A stretch of 5,223 nt of DNA from assembly GCA_036732755.1 (NCBI GenBank), contig DAINBU010000205.1, forward strand, positions 1 to 5,223, in the 5' to 3' direction. Position numbers and translations under genes: made by a program. The notes below the pieces were generated by a model that was given only the letters and a program-made list of their open reading frames with translations, ran no database searches and was not told where the DNA came from. Every line of letters starts with the position of its first letter. The stretch's first letter is position 1. Shown one piece after another: positions 1-5,223 of this stretch. Source of the DNA: DASRRB01 sp036732755. GTDB taxonomy: Bacteria > Planctomycetota > B15-G4 > SIAN01.

Positions 1-486
1 GCTGTAGCCGACGTCGCCGAGGCCGAGCCGCTTCCTCTTCTTCGTCCCGTCGGGCGCTGTGACGACGACCTCGTCCTCGACGCGGTGGAAGCGCAGCCGG
101 CCGTCGACGACCCCGTCGTTGTGGAAGAGCAAGTCTTGCGGCGGCACGCCGACGGCCGGGTAGCCCGGCAGCGGACAGCACTGCACGCAGTAGACGTCGA
201 GCCGCCCGTCGCCGTCGTAGTCGAGCAGGCCCACCCCCGAGCCGGCCGTCTCGCAGAGGTACTTCTTGAAGGGCGTCGCGAAGCGGTGGTGGACGAAGTC
301 GATCCCGCAGTCCTCGAGCAGCCGGAAGGCCGGCGCGGCGGCTGGCGGCTTCGCCGCGCCGTCCCGCCGGTGCGCGTTCGGCCGGTTCGGCGGCGCGCCC
401 TGCGCGGACGCGGCCGCGTCGGCGAGCGCCGCGAGCAGCGCGATCGTCGCGATGCGCGCGAGCGGGGCCGTCCGGCGCGCGCTCAC
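1..486 (-). CDS. Third CRTAC1-like FG-GAP/VCBS repeat protein, N-terminal part (3' end outside window)
   Basis: Reading is open from a GTG at 484-486 to the left edge, giving the first 162 residues of a longer protein. The start is supported by the GTGA overlap with the preceding stop codon, by GGGAGGGA 4 nt upstream, and by a clean signal peptide beginning there (basic n-region with RR at 4-5 and R11, hydrophobic 12-22, ASA before QG at 28/29). A Pro/Ala/Arg linker (about 29-52) leads into DCGIDFVHHRF, KKYLCETAGSGVGLLDY, the first calcium-type loop DYDGDGRLD (89-97) and then CVQCC (100-104). It ends at GLGDVGYS, which aligns with GLGDREYSMSV of the neighbouring paralogue, so the rest of the propeller and the ASPIC/UnbV domain are expected outside the window. 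Over 73 aligned residues it is closer to the 3508-5223 protein than to its direct neighbour. Truncation is by the window edge; there is no sign of a pseudogene. Confidence 0.9.
   Translation of the reverse strand, partial: MSARRTAPLARIATIALLAALADAAASAQGAPPNRPNAHRRDGAAKPPAAAPAFRLLEDCGIDFVHHRFATPFKKYLCETAGSGVGLLDYDGDGRLDVYCVQCCPLPGYPAVGVPPQDLLFHNDGVVDGRLRFHRVEDEVVVTAPDGTKKRKRLGLGDVGYS
483..486 (-). other. GTGA start/stop overlap between the two tandem CRTAC1-like genes
   Basis: The four bases GTGA contain the GTG start of the gene at 1-486 and the TGA stop of the gene at 483-2303. Such overlaps commonly couple translation, so the two paralogues are expected to be made together. Confidence 0.85.
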
Positions 487-2303
487 CGGCTCCCTCCCGG
501 TGCCTCTCCACCCTCCTCACGCACGAGGTGGTAGCGGTCGAGCTCGAGCTCCTTCACGACCTGCACGCGTCCCGACGGCCACCGGATCGTCGCGGTCGCC
601 TTGACCGTTCGCGGGCCCACGCCGAAGTGGACGCGCAGGTCCTGCCAGCTCATGTACGACGACGAGCCGCGCACCTCCTGCACCTGCGTCTTGTCGCCGC
701 ACGCCAGCGTCACGCGCGCGCCGATCGCGTCGCGCGGGCTCTTCTTGCCGTCGCCGGCCAGGGAGAGGCCGATCCAGTGGTTGGGCGTCTCGAGGACGTT
801 CTCCAGCACGCGCAGCGGGTGGTCGCTCTCCACGACCACGGCGTCGAGGTCGCCGTCGCCGTCGAGGTCCCCCACCGCGAGCCCGCGCCCGACGTCGGCC
901 TCCTGGAAGAAGCGCGACAGCTTCGGGCCGACCGGCAGGAACGTCCCGTCGCCGCGGTTCTCGAGGAAGAGCGGCACCTGCTCGAACGACTGGTTGGGGT
1001 CGCTCTCCCGGATGTCGTCGAGCACGTGGCCGTTCACCTGGAAGAGGTCGAGGTCGGCGTCGCGGTCGAAGTCGAAGAAGCGCGCGCCGAACCCGGTGAA
1101 GAGGTAGGTCGGGTTCCCGATGCCGCTCTTGTAGGTCGCGTCCTCGTAGTAGTCGCCGTCGGTGCGCAGGTAGAGGACGCTCGACTCCTTGCTCAGGTTC
1201 GCCGAGTAGACGTCGAAGCGCAGGTCGCCGTTCACGTCGGCGATGTCGCTCCCCATGCACGACTGCGAGGTGCCCTGGCCGTTGACGGCGAGGCCGACCT
1301 CGCCCGCGATCTCCTCGAACTTCATCTTCCCGTCGGCGCCGCGCACGTTGTGCCAGAGGAAGTTGGGGTCGGCGTCGTTCGCGACGTAGAGGTCGAGCCG
1401 GCCGTCGTCGTCGTGGTCGAAGGGGATCGCCGCGAGCCCCTTGCCGCCGTGGTCGGGCTCGACGATGCCCGCCTCCTTCGTGACGTCGGTGAAGCGGAAG
1501 CCGCCGTCGTTGCGGAAGAGCCGGTCGGGCGCCGCCTTGAGCACGTCGGGGCTGCAGTAGCCGACGCGGTCGCCCGTCCCGCACACGGTGTAGCGGACGT
1601 AGTCGATCAGACCGTAGTTGGCGAGGTAGAGATCGAGGTCGCCGTCGCCGTCGAAGTCGCCCCACGCCGCCGCCGCCGTCCACCAGGCGTCGACGATCCC
1701 CGACTGCGCCGTGACGTCGGTGAAGGTGCCGTCGCCGTTGTTGCGGTAGAGCACGTCCTGCCCGACGTTCGTGACGAAGAGGTCGGGACGGCCGTCGTTG
1801 TCGACGTCGGGACAGGTGACGCTCATGCTGTACTCGCGGTCGCCGAGGCCGAGCGGCGCCTCGCGCGGCGTCCCGTCCTCCTGCTTCACCGTCACGCGGT
1901 CGGCGACGCGCTCGAAGCGGAAGCGGCCGCCGACGCGGCCGAGGTTGCGGTAGAGCGCGTCGGGCGGCGCCTCGACCTTCTCGGGATAGCCCGGCAGCGG
2001 GCAGCACTGCGCGCAGTAGACGTCGAGGAGCCCGTCGCCGTCGTAGTCGAGGAGGCCGATTCCCGAGCCGGTGATCTCGGGGAGGTACTTCTTGGCGGGC
2101 GTCGTGAAGCGGCGGTGGACGAAGTCCAGCCCGCTGTCGGAGCGCACGAGGAACGCGGGGTGCTCCGGCTCGACGACGGTCGCGGGCGCGCCGGTCGCGG
2201 GCCGGGGCGACTGCGTCGGCGGCGTCGTCGGCTGCTGCGCTTGCGCGGCGCCCGCGGCCGCGCACGCCGCGAGCGCAGCGGCGACGAGGGTGGCGCGTTT
2301 CAT
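483..2303 (-). CDS. CRTAC1-like FG-GAP/VCBS repeat protein with ASPIC/UnbV domain (complete)
   Basis: A complete 606-residue protein, ATG at 2301-2303 to TGA at 483-485. Residues 1-22 form an export signal (MKR, an Ala/Leu core, then AQA before QQ), although Leu-Ala-Ala-Cys at 11-14 also resembles a lipobox. A Pro/Thr-rich linker (about 23-46) precedes the family N-terminal segment (DFVHRRF, KKYLPEITGSG). Seven Asp-rich calcium-type loops lie at 86-94, 166-174, 216-224, 296-304, 356-364, 411-419 and 479-487, consistent with a seven-bladed FG-GAP/VCBS propeller. Residues about 508-592 form the ASPIC/UnbV domain (NHWIGLSL, SPRDAIGARV, RGSSSYMSWQDL, IRWPSGRVQ). Conserved cysteines include the C97-x-x-C100-C101 cluster and C164, C241, C250, C349 and C535. 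The start shares ATGA with the preceding TPR gene and has no clear ribosome binding site of its own, which suggests translational coupling. Family membership is secure; calcium binding and propeller fold are known for related modules; the biological role is unknown. Confidence 0.95.
   Translation of the reverse strand: MKRATLVAAALAACAAAGAAQAQQPTTPPTQSPRPATGAPATVVEPEHPAFLVRSDSGLDFVHRRFTTPAKKYLPEITGSGIGLLDYDGDGLLDVYCAQCCPLPGYPEKVEAPPDALYRNLGRVGGRFRFERVADRVTVKQEDGTPREAPLGLGDREYSMSVTCPDVDNDGRPDLFVTNVGQDVLYRNNGDGTFTDVTAQSGIVDAWWTAAAAWGDFDGDGDLDLYLANYGLIDYVRYTVCGTGDRVGYCSPDVLKAAPDRLFRNDGGFRFTDVTKEAGIVEPDHGGKGLAAIPFDHDDDGRLDLYVANDADPNFLWHNVRGADGKMKFEEIAGEVGLAVNGQGTSQSCMGSDIADVNGDLRFDVYSANLSKESSVLYLRTDGDYYEDATYKSGIGNPTYLFTGFGARFFDFDRDADLDLFQVNGHVLDDIRESDPNQSFEQVPLFLENRGDGTFLPVGPKLSRFFQEADVGRGLAVGDLDGDGDLDAVVVESDHPLRVLENVLETPNHWIGLSLAGDGKKSPRDAIGARVTLACGDKTQVQEVRGSSSYMSWQDLRVHFGVGPRTVKATATIRWPSGRVQVVKELELDRYHLVREEGGEAPGGSR
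491..498 (-). promoter_or_regulatory. Ribosome binding site for the GTG-started gene at 1-486
   Basis: On the minus strand GGGAGGGA lies 4 nt upstream of the GTG at 484-486. It is inside the last codons of the preceding CRTAC1-like gene. This purine-rich site supports the GTG over any internal start. A second purine-rich stretch (GAGGAGGGTGGAG, 506-518) lies slightly further upstream. Confidence 0.7.
1613..1654 (-). repeat. Direct repeat, copy 1 (paralogous coding segment)
   Basis: These 42 bases are identical to 4605-4646. They encode the third calcium-type loop and following strand (DGDGDLDLYLANY region) in the two complete-core CRTAC1-like genes. The identity comes from paralogy and is flanked by diverged sequence. 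Confidence 0.85.
2300..2303 (-). other. ATGA start/stop overlap between the TPR gene and the next CRTAC1-like gene
   Basis: ATGA holds the ATG of the gene at 483-2303 and the TGA of the TPR gene. The bases just upstream (GGCAACAA) lack a good Shine-Dalgarno sequence, so initiation here probably depends on ribosomes finishing the TPR gene. Confidence 0.85.
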
Positions 2304-3424
2304 TTGTTGCCGTTGTCGTCGGGCGCCGGAACGGGCTCGCCCGCCTTCGCCTTCTGCGCCACGTCCTTCAGCCGCAGTGCGGGCGGCCACGCCGGCCGCT
2401 CCGCGAGGAGCGCGTCGCTCTCCTTGCGGGCCGCCTCGACCTCGCCGAGCTCGAGCTCCGCCTCGATCAGGTCGAGCCGCCGCGGCCAGTCGGTCGGGTT
2501 GCACTCGCGCAGCTTCGCGAGGATCTCGCGCTTCTCCTTCGGGTCGGGCGCGTTCGTCGCCGAGTTGCTGTCGGTCAGGCGGTTGAGCAGGTGCCAGATC
2601 GCGTAGTGGCGCTTCGCCTCGTCCTTGCGGCCGAGACGCGACAGGCAGAGGTGGAACTGGTGGTGCACCGCCTTGTCGCCCGGGTCGGACTTCGCCGCCA
2701 GCTCGAGGTGGGGCAGCGCCTCCTTCAGCTTCCCCTCCGCGATCAGCATCTGCGCGCGCAGCGTGTGGGCGATCGGCTGGTCGGGCACGACGGCGAGCGC
2801 CGCCTCGAGGTCGGCGACGGCGCGCTCCCGGCTGCCCGGCACCAGCGCGTCGCGCCGCATCGCGATGCTCGCGCGCAGGACGTAGAGGTCGCCGAGCGCT
2901 TCGCCGCCGACGCGCGGCGGCTTCGGGTCGATCAGCTCGTTCACGAGCGGCTCGGCCTCGTCGTACTTGGCCTGCCGGTAGAGCGCGGTCGCGAGCGACC
3001 GCAGCGTCTCGGGGCGGCGGCCCCCCGCCTGCAGCGCGCGGCGCGACGCGCTCTCGGCGCGCGCATCGCGGCGCCGCGTCCAGGTCGGCGAGAGGTGGAC
3101 CGCGGCGAGCGTGAGCCACGCCTCGGTCGACTCCTTGCGCGCCTTGCAGAGCGCCTCGCCGGCGCGCGCCGCATCGGCGAAGCGCTCCTCGTCGTAGAGC
3201 GCACGGATCTTCCGGATCTCGGCGACGATCTCGGCCGGTACCGGCACCGCCGGTGACTCGTCGGCGCGCTTCGAGGCCGCGGGCGGCGCCTGGCCCTGGG
3301 GCGGCGCTGCCGCCTGCCCTTGATGTGGCGCGGCGGCGAGGAGGGCGGCGGCGCACGCGAACGCTCCCGCGGCGGCGCGCCTGCGGCGCACACTCCTCCG
3401 ATTCGAACCCGGCTCGACTTCCAT
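2300..3424 (-). CDS. Secreted TPR-repeat protein
   Basis: A 374-residue protein with ATG at 3422-3424 and TGA at 2300-2302. The N-terminus has a basic stretch (RRSVRRRR, about 9-16), an Ala/Leu-rich hydrophobic segment (about 17-32) and a Pro/Gln/Ala linker (about 33-63) containing QGQA twice. This indicates export, probably periplasmic or surface. The rest is alpha-helical with TPR-like helix pairs: about 66-98 (IRALYDEERFADAARAGEAL), 100-133, 138-168 (LATALYRQAKYDEAEPLVNE), 176-214, 216-248 (AHTLRAQMLIAEGKLKEALP, then HLELAAKSDPG), 250-283 and 311-344. TPRs are protein-interaction scaffolds and no catalytic motif is visible. It sits 83 bp after the upstream CRTAC1-like gene and overlaps the next one by ATGA, so a partnership with these proteins is likely but inferred. 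The start is not certain: ATG is preceded by GGTGGG at 6 nt, while an in-frame GTG at 3389-3391, preceded by GGAGG at a short 3 nt, would give a more conventional signal peptide. Confidence 0.88.
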   Translation of the reverse strand: MEVEPGSNRRSVRRRRAAAGAFACAAALLAAAPHQGQAAAPPQGQAPPAASKRADESPAVPVPAEIVAEIRKIRALYDEERFADAARAGEALCKARKESTEAWLTLAAVHLSPTWTRRRDARAESASRRALQAGGRRPETLRSLATALYRQAKYDEAEPLVNELIDPKPPRVGGEALGDLYVLRASIAMRRDALVPGSRERAVADLEAALAVVPDQPIAHTLRAQMLIAEGKLKEALPHLELAAKSDPGDKAVHHQFHLCLSRLGRKDEAKRHYAIWHLLNRLTDSNSATNAPDPKEKREILAKLRECNPTDWPRRLDLIEAELELGEVEAARKESDALLAERPAWPPALRLKDVAQKAKAGEPVPAPDDNGNK

Positions 3425-3430
3425 GACCTG

Positions 3431-3436
3431 CCCACC
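3431..3436 (-). promoter_or_regulatory. Weak ribosome binding site candidate for the TPR gene
   Basis: GGTGGG on the minus strand ends 6 nt before the ATG at 3422-3424. It is an imperfect Shine-Dalgarno match with good spacing. The competing GTG start at 3389-3391 has GGAGG (3395-3399) but only 3 nt of spacing. Confidence 0.35.
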
Positions 3437-3443
3437 GCGACTC

Positions 3444-3480
3444 CCGGCCGGCGCGAACCCGTGCAAGCTAGCGCCGCCGG
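3444..3480 (-). repeat. GC-rich imperfect inverted repeat in the only intergenic gap
   Basis: Within the 83-bp gap (3425-3507), CCGGCGGCGC (3471-3480) and GCGCCGGCCGG (3444-3454) can pair with one bulged base around a 16-nt loop. No T-tract follows, so it is not a typical rho-independent terminator. It could be an mRNA structure or simply a chance result of high GC. No convincing -35/-10 promoter was seen in the gap. Confidence 0.3.
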
Positions 3481-3507
3481 ACCGTTCCGTGAACCCTGGC
3501 GCACTCC

Positions 3508-5223
3508 CTAACGCGGCTCCGTGACGACGTGGCAGGTGTCCAGCGCGAGCTTCTCGAGCTTCTGGACCTGGCCCGACGGCCAGCGGATCTCCGCGCTCGC
3601 CGCGTCGGTGCGGGCGCCCACGCCGAAGTAGAGGCGCAGGTCCTGCCAGCTGAAGTAGGACGACGAGCCGGTCACCTGCTGGACCTGCTTCTTGTCGCCG
3701 CACGCGACCACGACGCGCGCGCCGATCGCGTCGCGCGGGCTGCGCGTGCCGACGAGCTGGAAGCCGATCCAGTGGTTCGACGTCACGAGCACGTTCTCGA
3801 GCACGCGCGCCGCGTGGTCGTTCTCGAGGACGACGACGTCGAGGTCGCCGTCGTTGTCGAGGTCGCCGACCGCGAGCCCGCGCCCCACGTCGGCGCGCGT
3901 GAAGAAGGGCGAGAGGCTCGGCCCGATCTCCGCGAACGTCCCGTCGCCGCGGTTCTCCAGGAAGTTCGGCACCTGCTCGAAGGTCTGGGCCGGATCGAAG
4001 TCGTGCACGTCGTCGAGCACGTGGCCGTTCACCTGGATCAGGTCCATGTCGCCGTCGCGGTCGTAGTCGAGGAAGCGCAGGCCGAAGCCGGTGTAGAGGA
4101 GGGTCGGGGCGAGGACGCCGCTGCGCGCGCTGCGGTCCTCGAAGAGCTCGCCGTCGCGGCGGAGGTAGAGGACGGTCCCCTCGCGGCCGAGGTTCGCCGA
4201 CGCGAGGTCGAGGCGCAGATCGCCGTCGACGTCGGCGAAGTCGCTCCCCATGCACGCCTGCGGCCGCCCCTCCCCGCTCACCGCGATGCCGGCGCTGCCC
4301 GCCGCCTCCTCGAACTTCATCCCGCCCGGACCGCTCACGTTGTGCCAGAGGAAGTTGGGGTCGGTGTCGTTCGCGACGTACAGGTCGAGCTTCCCGTCGT
4401 CGTCCCAGTCGAAGGGGAGCGCCGCGAGCCCGTGGCCGCCGTTCCCCGGCTCGACGATGCCGGCCGCCTTCGTGACGTCGACGAACCTGAAGTCGCCGTC
4501 GTTGCGGAAGAGGCGGTCGGGCCCGGCCGGCAGCGCGTCGGGGTGGCAGTAGCTGATGCGCTCCTTCGTCCCGCACGGCTTGTAGTGGTCGAAGTCGAGG
4601 ACGGCGTAGTTGGCGAGGTAGAGATCGAGGTCGCCGTCGCCGTCGAGGTCGGCCCACGCCACCCCGCCGCTCCAGTCGACGTCGACGATCCCCGACTTGT
4701 CGGTCACATCGGTGAAGGTGCCGTCGCCGTTGTTGCGGTAGAGCGTGTCGCGGCCGCCGTTCGACACGGCGACCATCACGCCGTTGCCCTTGTCGCGGTA
4801 GCGCACCCCCTGGCAGACGTTGGTGACGAAGAGGTCGGGGAAGCCGTCGTTGTCCACGTCGGGGCAGGAGACCGACATGCCGTAGGCGCGGTCGCCGAGG
4901 CCGAGCGGCTTCTTCGCGACGGTGCCGTCGGGCCGCTTCACGTCGACCGTGTCGGCCACGCGGTGGAAGCGGAACCGTCCGTCGGCGCCGCGCCCGTCGT
5001 TGTGGAAGAGCAGGTCGGGCGGCGCCGCGACGCCCGCCGGACCGCCGGGCAGCGGACAGCACTGCACGCAGTAGACGTCGAGCAGGCCGTCCCGGTCGTA
5101 GTCGAACAGCCCGACGCCCGAGCCGGCGGTCTCGACGAGGTACTTCTTGCTCGGCGTCGCGAAGCGCTGGTGGACGAACTCGATGCCGCAGTCGTCGCGC
5201 TCGAGGAACGCCGGCGCATTCTT
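3508..5223 (-). CDS. CRTAC1-like FG-GAP/VCBS repeat protein with C-terminal ASPIC/UnbV domain (5' end outside window)
   Basis: Reading is open from the right edge to a TAG at 3508-3510, giving 571 residues; the start and any signal peptide lie beyond the window. Numbering from the first visible codon, seven Asp-rich calcium-type loops occur at about 41-49 (DYDRDGLLD), 122-130, 192-200 (DLDGDGDLD), 272-280, 331-339, 386-394 and 454-462 (DLDNDGDLD). These loops, with strands such as LYRNNGDGTFTDVT and LFRNDGDFRFVDVT, are typical of FG-GAP/VCBS beta-propeller blades. Residues about 483-568 match the ASPIC/UnbV module (NHWIGFQL, SPRDAIGARV, GSSSY, FGVG, IRWPSGQVQ). It is a close paralogue of the genes at 483-2303 and 1-486. 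It carries CVQCC at 52-56 and a roughly 20-residue insertion near 140-160 that the 483-2303 protein lacks. A GTG at 5065-5067 is inside the conserved core (the Val of CVQCC) and is not a plausible start, because homology continues upstream of it. Export and calcium binding are inferred; the molecular function of the bacterial family is unknown. Confidence 0.93.
   Translation of the reverse strand, partial: KNAPAFLERDDCGIEFVHQRFATPSKKYLVETAGSGVGLFDYDRDGLLDVYCVQCCPLPGGPAGVAAPPDLLFHNDGRGADGRFRFHRVADTVDVKRPDGTVAKKPLGLGDRAYGMSVSCPDVDNDGFPDLFVTNVCQGVRYRDKGNGVMVAVSNGGRDTLYRNNGDGTFTDVTDKSGIVDVDWSGGVAWADLDGDGDLDLYLANYAVLDFDHYKPCGTKERISYCHPDALPAGPDRLFRNDGDFRFVDVTKAAGIVEPGNGGHGLAALPFDWDDDGKLDLYVANDTDPNFLWHNVSGPGGMKFEEAAGSAGIAVSGEGRPQACMGSDFADVDGDLRLDLASANLGREGTVLYLRRDGELFEDRSARSGVLAPTLLYTGFGLRFLDYDRDGDMDLIQVNGHVLDDVHDFDPAQTFEQVPNFLENRGDGTFAEIGPSLSPFFTRADVGRGLAVGDLDNDGDLDVVVLENDHAARVLENVLVTSNHWIGFQLVGTRSPRDAIGARVVVACGDKKQVQQVTGSSSYFSWQDLRLYFGVGARTDAASAEIRWPSGQVQKLEKLALDTCHVVTEPR
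4605..4646 (-). repeat. Direct repeat, copy 2 (paralogous coding segment)
   Basis: Identical to 1613-1654. A second identical pair, 36 bases, is 4709-4744 and 1717-1752, with the same 2992-base offset, covering the LYRNNGDGTFTD region. Confidence 0.85.

Noticed and set aside
1621..1660. Repeated gtcgccgtcgccgtcga-type units scattered through the window, resembling tandem or CRISPR-like repeats.
   Set aside because: They are the complement of codons for the D-x-D-G-D loops of FG-GAP blades. There is no regular spacing with unique spacers.
2001..2015. CxxCC as a c-type heme attachment site.
   Set aside because: c-type heme sites need CxxCH; here Cys and then Pro follow the second cysteine.
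517..2265. An Arg-rich minus-strand frame overlapping the complete CRTAC1-like gene.
   Set aside because: It is a frame-shifted reading of the same gene, giving Arg/Ala/Pro low-complexity protein with no family match.
528..2606. A long open frame on the plus strand (692 codons), with others at 2591-3256 and 85-534.
   Set aside because: It is antisense to clearly recognisable CRTAC1-like and TPR genes. Its product is Val/Glu/Ala/Arg-rich with no domain. Long antisense frames are expected in very GC-rich coding DNA.
3340..3380. A lipobox in the TPR protein around GAFAC.
   Set aside because: The residues before the cysteine (Ala-Phe-Ala) do not fit the lipobox consensus, and the hydrophobic core continues beyond it.
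3444..3480. The intergenic inverted repeat as an intrinsic terminator.
   Set aside because: No run of T follows on the minus strand, the loop is long and the stem is imperfect.
3425..5062. Extension of the TPR gene's frame upstream across the right-edge CRTAC1-like gene to 5062.
   Set aside because: The extended part is Arg/Pro-rich shadow sequence with no homology. The signal-peptide-like segment marks the real start near 3424 or 3391.

Overview
The window is very GC-rich bacterial DNA in which every supported gene lies on the minus strand. In the direction of transcription (high to low coordinates) there are four genes: a CRTAC1-like FG-GAP/VCBS plus ASPIC/UnbV protein cut by the right edge (A, 3508-5223); a secreted TPR-repeat protein (B, 2300-3424); a second, complete CRTAC1-like protein (C, 483-2303); and the first 162 codons of a third CRTAC1-like paralogue cut by the left edge (D, 1-486). 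The only gap between genes is the 83 bp between A and B. B overlaps C by an ATGA and C overlaps D by a GTGA, so B-C-D is almost certainly one translationally coupled unit, and A is probably cotranscribed with it.

All proteins whose N-terminus is visible (B, C, D) begin with an export signal followed by a Pro/Ala-rich linker. The set therefore looks extracytoplasmic: predicted beta-propellers with repeated Asp-rich calcium-type loops, plus one TPR scaffold. High GC together with multiplied CRTAC1/ASPIC and TPR genes is typical of Planctomycetes, Acidobacteria and related environmental phyla. The sequence does not allow a choice between these, and there is no RNA gene or taxonomic marker.

The biochemical role of bacterial CRTAC1-like proteins is not established, and no enzyme is visible in the window. 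The best inference is a secreted or surface-attached, calcium-binding adhesion or complex-forming system. Points worth attention are the tandem multiplication of the family around a TPR gene, a Cys-x-x-Cys-Cys motif placed identically in all three paralogues just after the first calcium-type loop, a blade-edge insertion found in A but not C, an ambiguous lipoprotein or signal-peptidase-I signal in C, and a GTG start for D whose ribosome binding site lies within the C-terminal codons of C. There is no mobile element, CRISPR array, tRNA, rRNA or convincing terminator.
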